A stretch of DNA of 35,052 nucleotides from contig CAYUIQ010000073.1 in NCBI GenBank assembly GCA_964444795.1, forward strand, positions 1 through 35,052, written 5' to 3'. This DNA is from JABMRP01 sp964444795 (GTDB lineage Bacteria > Planctomycetota > Planctomycetia > Pirellulales > Thermoguttaceae). Shown piece after piece: positions 6,434-14,600 of the stretch (within the stretch, counting starts at the first letter, position 1; each line of letters begins with the position of its first letter). The notes beneath the pieces are model-generated. The model had not been told where the DNA came from. It worked only from the letters and a program-made list of their open reading frames with translations, and ran no database searches. A program made the translations under genes and the position numbers.

Positions 6434-9232
6434 ATGGCGTTTATGAGCAAGGCGGTAATGGTCGGGCTGGTCGCGGTGGTTCTGCTACTTGGCGGATCGG
6501 CCGGCGGTGCCGAACCGGTGAACCTGCTGTCCAACGGCGGTTTCGAGGACGGCCTGTTCAAATGGCTGCCCGATCCGGGCCACACCCTGGTGCGCGAGGC
6601 GGCCGAGGCCCACTCGGGCAAGGCTTGCGTGACCGGCGAGGTCGACGCGCCCGACCGTGCCCGAATCATCCGCCGTCGAGTACCCGTTCGCATGGGCAAT
6701 CGATACCAATTCGAGATTTGGCCCCGATCTACCAACCGCAGGACGCTCGTCCTGTGCATGACTCCGCCGGGTAGCAAGGCGCGGATGATGGCGGCCACTT
6801 GGGAGAAAGTGCCCCGGCAATGGCAGCGATACACGGTGCCGATCACAGTGGCGGCCGACGGCATGCTCGAACTGCAAATCGTCGCCCCCTCTTCCCACGG
6901 CGCACCGGCCGGGCAGATCTGGATCGACGACGTCGCCTTATACGAGACGGCCATGCCCCCGCTGCATTTGGTTTCCACCGGCAAGGGATTCAACGATACG
7001 CCGGCCATGGCCCGAGCCGGCGACGGTTCCCTCTACGTCGCCTGGAACAGCTTCCGCGACGGGGTCGATTCCCTGCAACTGGCCCGGCTGCGTCTCGAGG
7101 GCGATCGCTTCGTCGAGTCCGGGACGTGGCAGGTTGCCGGCGGTGAGGGGACGTACGTGCTTGGCCCTACGCTCGTCTCGGCCGGGCCAGACGCCGTTCT
7201 TCTCTATGCCGCCGAGAACGACGGAAACTGGGATATCCAGGCGGTCTCCTGTGATGCCAACGGGCCGCGGGAAGCGGTGGCCGTCAGTTCGCACGAGGCG
7301 GTCGACGTCAAGCCGGCGGCCGCATGGCGCGACGGTACGCTGTGGGTCGCCTGGGAATCCAATCGCAACGGATGTCGGCAGATCTTCGCCACCTCGGTCG
7401 CCGACGATCGCGCCGGCGACGCGGTGCCCATCAGTCCAAGGGGCATTTCCTCTTACGACCCGTCGATTGCGGCGCTGCCGGGCGGCCGGGTGTGCGTCGC
7501 TTGGCACTGTTTCTGGCAGAACAACTACGACGTCTACATGCGGCCGCGGGCACCCGACGGGACGTGGACGCAGGCTCATCGCCTGACCAGAGCGCCGGCC
7601 GTGGACCGCCATCCGCTGCTTGTCGCCCGGGACGATCAACTGTGGATCCTTTACGAGCACGCCCTGGTCGAGCGGTACAACATCGGTCGAACGAACAGCC
7701 GCAGTTTGATCTTGGCGCAGGTCACGCCGCAAGGGTTGCTCGCTCCGCGGATCGAAGGTGCCTGTCCGTTGGAGGGTCGCTGCGAAGCGCCTTCGGCCGT
7801 GTTCGACGCCAGCGGTCGGCTTTGGGTGGCGCATCTGCGACCGCGTTTGCCGCGGGCCGGCTGGGATACGTATCTCACCTGCTTTCTCGGCGACCGGTGG
7901 CAAGCGGCCGAGGCCGTCTCGATCGCCAAGGGAATGGACCGCCGCCCGTGCCTGGCGCTGGTCGACGGCCGGCCGATCGTTGCGTTTCAGGCCGACGACA
8001 TGCCCCAGTCCTGGAGCGATCTCGACTTGACCGACACGGCCACGAGCAACATCTTCGTGGCTTCGATGAAATCCGACGCCGCTCGACAGGTCACCGCGAT
8101 GCAACTGGAACCGCTGGTTGAACCCGACGAACCGTTCGAGGCGGGCGAGCTGCGCGTGGCTCGCGGTGAAGACACACCGACGCCCACGATCGAATATCAG
8201 GGCCGCACGCTAAAACTCTTCTACGGCGACCTGCACGAGCATACCGATCTGTCGGTATGCAATCGGTTGGGCGACCAGTCGATCGACGAGAGCTACCAGC
8301 ACATGCGCGACATCGCCCGCCACGACTTCGCCTGCGCCACCGACCACGGCTACAACCTCAACCCGTACCTCTGGAACTACACGGCCAAGCAGGCCCGGGT
8401 CAACGACGATCCCGACCGCTTCCTCACGTTCCTGGGCGAGGAGTGGACGTCGACGTTCGAGGAATACAGCGAGAAGCATCCGTTCGGGTTCTACGGGCAT
8501 CGCAACTTGATCCTCGCCGATTCGTATTTCCCCCGCTGGTGGAACGCACGGAATCGGCAGACGCCGGCCGACGTCTGGGAAGATCTGCGCAAGCTCAACG
8601 CCAACTTCGTGCAGATCCCGCACCAGATCGCCGACACGGGCAATGTGCCGACCGATTGGAATTACACCGACGAGAAGGCCCAGCCGGTGGCCGAAATCTT
8701 CCAGACCCGCGGTTCCTACGAATACAAGGGCGCGCCTCGCGAGGCGAAGCGGACCACGCCGCAGGGGTATTTCATTCAAGACGCCTGGGCCCGGGGGATC
8801 GTCATCGGCGTGATCGCCAGCCCCGACCACGGCGGCGGATACGGCAAGGCGTGTGTCTTCGCGCCGGATCTCACGCGAGAATCGATTCTCGAAGCGCTCC
8901 GCTCGCGGCATTGTTACGGTACGACGGCGGCAAAGATGTTTCTCGACGTCCGGGTCGACGGCCATCTGATGGGCGAGAAGCTACCCGCGGCGGCGGGCAA
9001 GTCGGTCGAGATCAAGATCACGGCCCGCTGCCCGGGCGACATCCGCCGGATCGAAATCTGCCGCAACAACCGCTTCATCCACACCCACTCACCGAAAGGC
9101 CGTCAGACGGAACTCACGTTCTTCGATCGCCGCCCGCTGGAGGGCCGCAGCTATTATTATGTGCGCGTGCTGCAGGAAGACGAAGAGATCGCCTGGAGCA
9201 GCCCGGTGTGGTTTGCGCCGGAGGGTGATTGA
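6434..9232 (+). CDS. Exported CBM-like / beta-propeller / PHP-type (DUF3604) protein
   Basis: A 932-aa secreted protein. An N-terminal signal peptide (hydrophobic core VMVGLVAVVLLLGG, cleavage near SAGGA) is followed by a beta-sandwich module starting NLLSNGGFEDGLFKW, typical of CBM4/9-like domains (about 30-175). Residues about 180-560 hold repeated blades of the form DGSLYVAWNS, GTLWVAWESNRNG, GRVCVAWHCF and GRLWVAHLR, a sialidase/BNR-like propeller. From about 590 the chain becomes a DUF3604 PHP-superfamily metal-dependent domain: FYGDLHEHTDLS with H601 and H603, ACATDHGYN, FLGEEWTS, and a later SPDHGGGYG. DUF3604 proteins are thought to be metal-dependent hydrolases, commonly secreted; the substrate is unknown. 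The start at 6434 follows GGGAGGAC; an ATG nine bases later is equally possible. The gene appears to be monocistronic. Confidence 0.85.
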   Translation: MAFMSKAVMVGLVAVVLLLGGSAGGAEPVNLLSNGGFEDGLFKWLPDPGHTLVREAAEAHSGKACVTGEVDAPDRARIIRRRVPVRMGNRYQFEIWPRSTNRRTLVLCMTPPGSKARMMAATWEKVPRQWQRYTVPITVAADGMLELQIVAPSSHGAPAGQIWIDDVALYETAMPPLHLVSTGKGFNDTPAMARAGDGSLYVAWNSFRDGVDSLQLARLRLEGDRFVESGTWQVAGGEGTYVLGPTLVSAGPDAVLLYAAENDGNWDIQAVSCDANGPREAVAVSSHEAVDVKPAAAWRDGTLWVAWESNRNGCRQIFATSVADDRAGDAVPISPRGISSYDPSIAALPGGRVCVAWHCFWQNNYDVYMRPRAPDGTWTQAHRLTRAPAVDRHPLLVARDDQLWILYEHALVERYNIGRTNSRSLILAQVTPQGLLAPRIEGACPLEGRCEAPSAVFDASGRLWVAHLRPRLPRAGWDTYLTCFLGDRWQAAEAVSIAKGMDRRPCLALVDGRPIVAFQADDMPQSWSDLDLTDTATSNIFVASMKSDAARQVTAMQLEPLVEPDEPFEAGELRVARGEDTPTPTIEYQGRTLKLFYGDLHEHTDLSVCNRLGDQSIDESYQHMRDIARHDFACATDHGYNLNPYLWNYTAKQARVNDDPDRFLTFLGEEWTSTFEEYSEKHPFGFYGHRNLILADSYFPRWWNARNRQTPADVWEDLRKLNANFVQIPHQIADTGNVPTDWNYTDEKAQPVAEIFQTRGSYEYKGAPREAKRTTPQGYFIQDAWARGIVIGVIASPDHGGGYGKACVFAPDLTRESILEALRSRHCYGTTAAKMFLDVRVDGHLMGEKLPAAAGKSVEIKITARCPGDIRRIEICRNNRFIHTHSPKGRQTELTFFDRRPLEGRSYYYVRVLQEDEEIAWSSPVWFAPEGD

Positions 9233-9374
9233 GTTGGATCCGCGTGCGTCGCGAGTTCCCACTGCACGCCACCGTGGTGCTTGGGGCCTGTCGATTTATT
9301 CTAGTGGCTTGAGGGCCGCCTGTTCGAGGGGGTGCGATATATTGGACGCAACTCGTGAAGGAGGCGACGTTGTG

Positions 9375-9690
9375 ATGAATTCCGACTACTGGCGAACGCC
9401 CCCTGGGATCGGCGGCAGCATGTTCTGATCGACGCGACACTCGATGAAATGATCGAGCCCGAAGCAAATGTTCGCGTCTTCGGGGATCTGCTGAAGTCGT
9501 TCGATTGGCATCCCTGGGAAGCGGAATATCCCAATCGGCGTGGACAACCTCCCTATCGGCCGCGCGTCATTGCGACACTCATCCTTTATTGTCTCACCGA
9601 TGGAATATACTCCAGCCGGGACATCGAAAAGGCATGCACCAAACGACTGGATGTCGTCCGGCTCATGCATGGGGCCAAGCCCGACGGTGG
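9375..9690 (+). pseudogene. Truncated, frameshifted transposase (DUF772 N-terminal part)
   Basis: A good Shine-Dalgarno (AAGGAGG, 9358-9364 region) precedes an ATG at 9375 whose frame (MNSDYWRTPP) stops at 9428. One frame over, the reading continues naturally as WDRRQHVLIDATLDEMIEPE and then YRPRVIATLILYCLTDGIYS, SRDIEKACTKRLDVVRLMHG, the DUF772 N-terminal domain of IS5/IS1182-type transposases. One missing C in the CCCCC run at 9399-9403 explains the break. After about 9690 the family resemblance ends; the open frame runs on to 9880 only as antisense of the neighbouring gene. The catalytic DDE region is absent, so this is a dead insertion-sequence fragment. The preceding 9233-9374 holds no gene I can identify and may be part of the old element. 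No terminal repeats were found. Confidence 0.75.
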
Positions 9691-9722
9691 CGTGCGGAGG
9701 GAGCCGATAGCACACGCCACCC

Positions 9723-11480
9723 TTACGTCGGGCGTTCGGTCAATTCTTGCGAGCCGCGTTGCTTGGGCTTTTCTTCTTCTTCCTTCTGGTGCTTGCCGTA
9801 ACGGTCGAGGACGTCTTGGAGGACGAAGTCGTCGGGAAGCTGACGGTTGTCCTGCTTCAGGGCCCGTTCGTAGCGGTTGATGACTTCGACGAGTTCCTCG
9901 CACTCGAGCTTGACGTCCAGCAGGCCGGGGTGATTGGTGAAGACGACGCGCCAGGTCTTGAACCCTTCTTCATACCCGGCGACTGCCTTGAGCACGCTGC
10001 CCTTGCGGAGCAACTGATCGGCTTCGTAGATTTGCCGACGGGCGTCGCGCATTTCCTTGGTCTGCTCGGTGGCAACGCGTTGCCGCCAGTATTTGAAATT
10101 GACGATCTGCCGGTTGCGGCGGATGGCGGTGACCATTTTCTCGTCGGCTTCGGCCTGCTCGGCCAGTTCGCGGCCTTCTTGCCGGTCGGCGCCTTTGAGC
10201 TTGCCAAGCACGTCGCGATGGGTCACGTTGATCTTACCCCGCGCGTTGGAAACCAGCAGGTGCTGTTCGGAGCTCCGGTCGCTGACGTCCATCTCCAGGG
10301 CTTCGCGCTCCTTCTTGGGCAGCGACTCGATGCGCTGTTGGCGAATGGTATCGCGCAGGGTGACGGGGCGCTGGAGCTTGGGCTCGATTTCGGCGGCCAA
10401 CTTCTTCTGCTCGTCGGTCCGGTCGGCTTCGCCGAGTTCCCAGGCCTCGCGTGCTTCCTTGGCCAGATCAACGACGCGTTGTCCGCGGACCCGGTTGCGG
10501 AGATCCGTAGCGAACTCGTCTTCCCCGACCAGGGCGTCCAGCTTGGCGGTGGCGTCTTGGACGCGGGCTTCATACTCCTCCTGCTGGGCGAGGTAGACAT
10601 TGCCCTCGACGAGGCTTGAGTAGAGGGGGAACTTGCCGTACTTCTCCCAATCCTCGCTGGCCTTGATCCAGGCCATCTCGGCCAACTCGCCGAAGATGCC
10701 GTCCTTCTCGAGGTTGTCGGCGTAGTGGATCTGGCACATGGGGGCGTCGGAGCGATAGAGGAGCGCGCTTAGGCCGCCCATGTTTCCGACTTTGCGATCG
10801 ACCATGTCCTCGACGCTGCGGAACCAGTTCTTGCCGATCAGCCAATTGTCGCGTGACGGGTCGCGCATCGTATGCGGCAGGGATTCGTGGAAATCGTCGC
10901 AGATATCGCTCTTGAACAACTGGCGAAACTCCTTCTTCTCGTCGGAGCGGCCGATTTTCTGCGAAACGAACCACCCAACTTCCCAATGAAGCCGCGGCGT
11001 GCGGTCGTTCTTGCGGATCCCCTCCTGGAGGAATTCGATGCCGCGAATGACCCAATGAAAGCGGTCGCGGTAATCGTCGAACTCGGCGGAGACGTTGTAC
11101 GACAGGTTCCACGCCTGGAATCTCCAGACGCCGATGTAGTGCGGCTGCAGGTTGATGATCTGGTTGACCGTCGCCTTGAGGTTCGTCCAGTCCTTGGTCT
11201 TCTTGTATTCGTTGGCTTTGTGCCAGAGGATATTGACCGCCACGCCGCGCATCCCCAGCGAGGCCAGCTTGAGGGTCTCGCTGGTCGGGTCGATGGTGCC
11301 TAATTCGGCGTGGGTGAGCCGGTTCTCCTTGCGAAGCTCGGCCAGGACACCGCCAGGATTCTCCGGTTCTCCCGGGGCCGGTTTCGACGACGGCTGGCTA
11401 AGCAGAAACAAAGGAAACAGCAACACGACAATGGCCACCACATAGGGTATTTTCTTGGCCAGCGGATTGCGCGGGTTCAT
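9723..11480 (-). CDS. Membrane-anchored protein of unknown function, third gene of ABC exporter operon
   Basis: A 585-aa protein I do not recognise. One N-terminal membrane helix (IPYVVAIVVLLFPLFLL, about 10-27) with a positively charged start predicts a protein anchored in the inner membrane with its bulk outside the cytoplasm, or an uncleaved signal. The next part has helical, TPR-like character (repeated aromatic pairs such as YIGVWRFQAWNLSYNV and LHWEVGWFVSQKIG); the second half is highly charged and probably coiled-coil, ending in a Lys/Glu-rich tail. Its ATG overlaps the permease stop as ATGA, so it is translated with the ABC transporter and is likely an accessory subunit. A longer frame beginning at 12032 only reads the permease gene out of frame. 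No enzyme motif was seen. Confidence 0.8.
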   Translation of the reverse strand: MNPRNPLAKKIPYVVAIVVLLFPLFLLSQPSSKPAPGEPENPGGVLAELRKENRLTHAELGTIDPTSETLKLASLGMRGVAVNILWHKANEYKKTKDWTNLKATVNQIINLQPHYIGVWRFQAWNLSYNVSAEFDDYRDRFHWVIRGIEFLQEGIRKNDRTPRLHWEVGWFVSQKIGRSDEKKEFRQLFKSDICDDFHESLPHTMRDPSRDNWLIGKNWFRSVEDMVDRKVGNMGGLSALLYRSDAPMCQIHYADNLEKDGIFGELAEMAWIKASEDWEKYGKFPLYSSLVEGNVYLAQQEEYEARVQDATAKLDALVGEDEFATDLRNRVRGQRVVDLAKEAREAWELGEADRTDEQKKLAAEIEPKLQRPVTLRDTIRQQRIESLPKKEREALEMDVSDRSSEQHLLVSNARGKINVTHRDVLGKLKGADRQEGRELAEQAEADEKMVTAIRRNRQIVNFKYWRQRVATEQTKEMRDARRQIYEADQLLRKGSVLKAVAGYEEGFKTWRVVFTNHPGLLDVKLECEELVEVINRYERALKQDNRQLPDDFVLQDVLDRYGKHQKEEEEKPKQRGSQELTERPT

Positions 11481-13411
11481 CGGGCCACCTCGCGTACTTT
11501 GAGGAAGAGGCAACCGGCAAGAAATACCGGCAAGAAATATCCCAGCGCGGTCAACACGCGAATCGCCAGCATGTTGGCGGAGATATCGAAACCGTAAGCC
11601 ACATAGTCGGCATAGCCAAATTGTCCGAAATCGGGAACGATCCGGATCAAGACGTCCAAACACTTCAGCAGGGCGCCGTCGATCATTTTCGCCACGTCGG
11701 TCCGCAACCCCGGCTCCATCTCGGAGACGACGTTCTGCTGGGTCACCAGACGGATCAGCGCCTCGATGGGCCCTCCGCCGGGGATCTCGTTGGCCGCCAG
11801 TTTGATCATAAACTCGCGGAACAGCCCCCCGATCACCATCCCCGTCGTGGCGATCATCGCCACCGGCTCGCTCAAGAATGTGCTGAAAGTAACGCCGAAG
11901 ACGATGACCAGCACGACTTGAAGCCAGATACCGAAATAGCCTTTGGCGAAATTGGCCGCGAACGAGGCGTCTCGCGCCCGGAGATACAGATCGGCCTGGG
12001 CCACGCCGAAGCACTGCTGGCGATCGACACACCGCAGGTGGATTTCCACCCTCCCATCCTCGGTGACCAGGTCGTCGAACAAGTCGATTTCCGTTCCCCC
12101 CGCACCGGAATCCTCCCCTTCGGAGGCGGCCCTTTTCAACGTCCGCGGGATGAATCGCTTATCGGTCTTGAACTCCTTGGCGGTGAAGGGGATCTGTTCG
12201 CTACGGACCCCCGAATCGGGATTCTCGAACACCAGGCTTCCACCGATTCCCTGGTCGATCTTCCCCTTATGGCTGCGAAACACGGCAAGGGTCATCTCCA
12301 ACGGCAGCCCGCCGCCGGGGAACGTGTCCTCCGAAATACCCTCGAAGGTCCAGATGGCCCGGGCCCCGGTTCGGCCTTCAATGTACGAACGATAGTTCCA
12401 TTCGTCGCCGACGTTGATTCCTTTTTCGGCCGGATACCCCCGGCGGTCCAGAAATCGCAGTTTTCCGTAAACGGGCACCCGCGCGACCAGCATGTCTTGC
12501 GGCGGGCCGAACTCGTAGCTCTTCTCGGTAATATCGGTGGTAACCGTAACCCGGTGCTTGTGGCCCTGCTGCAGAGCCGTCTCCAGGACTTCGTCTTCGG
12601 GAGGTGGAACGCGCTCGATGAATTCGCCGGTTTCCGGGTTGAGGCGAAGGATCTCGCCGGTTTCCGGGTCGACGCGGACCCGTGGGTCGAACATCGGATC
12701 GTAGACCAGGATCTCGTGTTGATGATTGTGTTCGCGGCTGGTGAGTACGCGCACCGGGCCTGAGGTGTCACCCCCGGTTTGGCTCGCCGCCTGCTCGACG
12801 TCGTCGGTGGTCAACTCGTGCGTGTGCGTCAGCCCGCGGGTGACGAAGACGTAGCTGACCAATCCCATGATCACCAGCAGTGCCGAGGCGACGGCCACGA
12901 ACCCGACGATACGGCCCAATACGACTTCGCTGGGCCGAACCGGCTTGGTCACGATCGTATGCAGCGTGCGGTTGCGAATATCGGCCGGCAGACTGAAGGC
13001 GCTTAAGAACAGCGCCAGCGGGAGCACCAGGTAGCTGGTCGTGGTGAGCACGAAGCTCAAATAAAGCCGCGCCGGATAGTCGCTTCCCGGGTCGAGGAAC
13101 CAGCCGGCAAAGGACGTAATCACGAAGAACACGATGAAGACGACGACGACGCGGCGGCGCAACGACTCCTTGACCGCCAGCCATCCCAGCGTCAAAACCC
13201 GGCGCGGGGAGATTTGCACAACGTCGGCGCCAACGCTCAGCAGAAGCCGCCAGACGCGCCCGGGGGCCGGTTTCAACCCGTGTCGCATGATCGACACGAA
13301 GGTCATGACCGCCCCAGCCGCGGCGATCACGATGGCCACGGCGATCAGCCACCCAAGCAGACCGTCGGATAGCCATGACAGGAAGCGGGGAATTTCCGTC
13401 TCGACAACCAT
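11477..13411 (-). CDS. ABC-2 type transporter permease with large extracytoplasmic insertion
   Basis: A 644-aa membrane subunit of an ABC exporter. Predicted helices lie near residues 20-40, 88-107, 117-141, 166-190, 492-512, 515-532 and 614-636. The segment ADIRNRTLHTIVTKPVRPSE at 143-162 is the signature of ABC-2 permeases in which an amphipathic helix contacts the ATPase. Between helices four and five is an unusually large loop (about 192-490), probably outside the cytoplasm, which contains a histidine-rich stretch (THTHE, EHNHQHE, GHKHR at 195-286) and a near-tandem PETGEILRLNPETGEF. Usual ABC-2 permeases have about 250-400 residues, so the insertion is the notable feature. The start at 13411 lies three bases after the ATPase stop with GGAGG about ten bases before it. 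What it exports is unknown. Confidence 0.88.
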   Translation of the reverse strand: MVVETEIPRFLSWLSDGLLGWLIAVAIVIAAAGAVMTFVSIMRHGLKPAPGRVWRLLLSVGADVVQISPRRVLTLGWLAVKESLRRRVVVVFIVFFVITSFAGWFLDPGSDYPARLYLSFVLTTTSYLVLPLALFLSAFSLPADIRNRTLHTIVTKPVRPSEVVLGRIVGFVAVASALLVIMGLVSYVFVTRGLTHTHELTTDDVEQAASQTGGDTSGPVRVLTSREHNHQHEILVYDPMFDPRVRVDPETGEILRLNPETGEFIERVPPPEDEVLETALQQGHKHRVTVTTDITEKSYEFGPPQDMLVARVPVYGKLRFLDRRGYPAEKGINVGDEWNYRSYIEGRTGARAIWTFEGISEDTFPGGGLPLEMTLAVFRSHKGKIDQGIGGSLVFENPDSGVRSEQIPFTAKEFKTDKRFIPRTLKRAASEGEDSGAGGTEIDLFDDLVTEDGRVEIHLRCVDRQQCFGVAQADLYLRARDASFAANFAKGYFGIWLQVVLVIVFGVTFSTFLSEPVAMIATTGMVIGGLFREFMIKLAANEIPGGGPIEALIRLVTQQNVVSEMEPGLRTDVAKMIDGALLKCLDVLIRIVPDFGQFGYADYVAYGFDISANMLAIRVLTALGYFLPVFLAGCLFLKVREVAR

Positions 13412-13414
13412 GAT

Positions 13415-14299
13415 CTAGGACCCTCCCCGCACACGCCGTCCCGGATGTTCTTCACTCTGGCGGATAATCTTCAAGAAGAACTCGTCGAGCGTCGTGGTCG
13501 GGTTGTCCATCGAGAGCAGTTTCCCGCCGTGCCGCTGGATCACCTCCTTGATTTCCTCTTGCGCTTCGGAGTCGAGCCCCTCGGCGAGAATCTCCGTGGC
13601 GTCGCGCACTTTCAGCAGGCTGTCGACCCGGCCCAACTCCTTGAGTTCGCCCTGGTAGAGGATGGCGATCCGGTCGCAGATATCTTGCACGTCGGCCAGC
13701 AGGTGGCTGCACATCAGCACCGTCTTGCCCTGATCGCGGAGCTTGAGGATCATGTCCTTCATCTCCCGCGTGCCGATCGGATCCAAGCCGGTCGTCGGTT
13801 CGTCGAGGAGGATCAAATCGGGGTCGTTGATCAGGGCCTGCGCCAGGCCGATCCGCCGGGTCATGCCCTTGGAGTACTCCTTCAAGGGGCGCCGTTTCGC
13901 CCAGGTGAGCCCGACCATGTCGATCAGATCGGCCGTTCGCGTCCGCCGCACCTTCGAGGGGATGCTGAAAAGCCGGCCGTAGAAATCGAGTGTTTCCTCG
14001 GCGTTGAGGAAGCGGTAGAGGTACGATTCTTCGGGCAGATATCCGAGCCGCTCGTTCTTGGTGACGTTGGTCGCTTCCTGGTTGAAGACCAAGGCCTGGC
14101 CGCTGGTGGGAAAGAGCAGCCCCAGGAGGAGTTTCATGGTGGTCGTTTTGCCCGACCCGTTGGGCCCCAGCAGCCCGAAGATCTCCCCCCGGCGAACCTC
14201 CAAATCCAACGCCTTCAGCGCCCGCACCTTTTGCCGGCCCCAGAAATCGCGATAGACTTTGGTCAGGTTTCTGGTTTCGACAACTACGTCGGAATCCAT
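13415..14299 (-). CDS. ABC transporter ATP-binding protein
   Basis: The 294-aa nucleotide-binding subunit of the exporter. Walker A GPNGSGKTT is at 45-53, followed by the Q-loop region, a degenerate signature LKEYSKGMTRRIGLAQAL, Walker B DLILLDEPTTGLDP and the switch histidine in VLMCSHLL. The C-terminal 80 residues form the regulatory extension usual in ABC-2 type ATPases (CcmA/NatA-like). Two in-frame ATGs exist; the one at 14299 is preferred because AGGA stands five bases before it, whereas that at 14311 has no ribosome binding site. It is the first gene of the operon, and the permease and anchored protein follow with spacing of 3 and -4 bases, so the three are almost certainly made as one complex. 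Confidence 0.95.
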   Translation of the reverse strand: MDSDVVVETRNLTKVYRDFWGRQKVRALKALDLEVRRGEIFGLLGPNGSGKTTTMKLLLGLLFPTSGQALVFNQEATNVTKNERLGYLPEESYLYRFLNAEETLDFYGRLFSIPSKVRRTRTADLIDMVGLTWAKRRPLKEYSKGMTRRIGLAQALINDPDLILLDEPTTGLDPIGTREMKDMILKLRDQGKTVLMCSHLLADVQDICDRIAILYQGELKELGRVDSLLKVRDATEILAEGLDSEAQEEIKEVIQRHGGKLLSMDNPTTTLDEFFLKIIRQSEEHPGRRVRGGS

Positions 14300-14600
14300 G
14301 GATGTCCTCATGGTGGCGCGATAATGCTGGCCCGATTGAGAAAATTGCCTTTATACGATACGACGCCGGGTTCGGTCCGGTTCGGCCCTTTCCGACGGGT
14401 GAACGAATCCTCCAGTGTAAGCCGAATCGAGGGGGCTTTCAAGCGGCTCGACCCACCTTCGGGTGGTGCGGTGTCCGTCGGCAACTGGTCCGCTCGCAGG
14501 GGTCACCCCACGACAAGGCACTTTCCAGCGAGTAAAGTGATGAAATGGGTGCCGTGGCACCCAACGAGAAGTTGCGTCCTCAATCCTCCGGAACACGGAA
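14300..14600. other. Intergenic region between divergent ABC operon and folC; two small hairpins
   Basis: No gene is seen. An A/T-rich patch at 14331-14362 is the natural place for promoters, though no pair of boxes is convincing. A C(UUCG)G tetraloop hairpin is formed by CCACC (14453-14457) and GGTGG (14462-14466). A second perfect dyad, TGGGTGCC and GGCACCCA (14546-14553 and 14556-14563), lies 38 bases before folC. Their role is unknown. Confidence 0.45.

Noticed and set aside
6133..7008. Minus-strand frame containing MVTRSVSEEIL
   Set aside because: The recognisable string is a translation of the palindromic repeat at 6286-6345; the rest is antisense of two genes.
12640..12680. Short tandem repeat in the permease gene as a possible CRISPR or mobile repeat
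   Set aside because: It is two in-frame copies of a PETGEI/F-like coding motif, part of the external loop, with no spacer structure.
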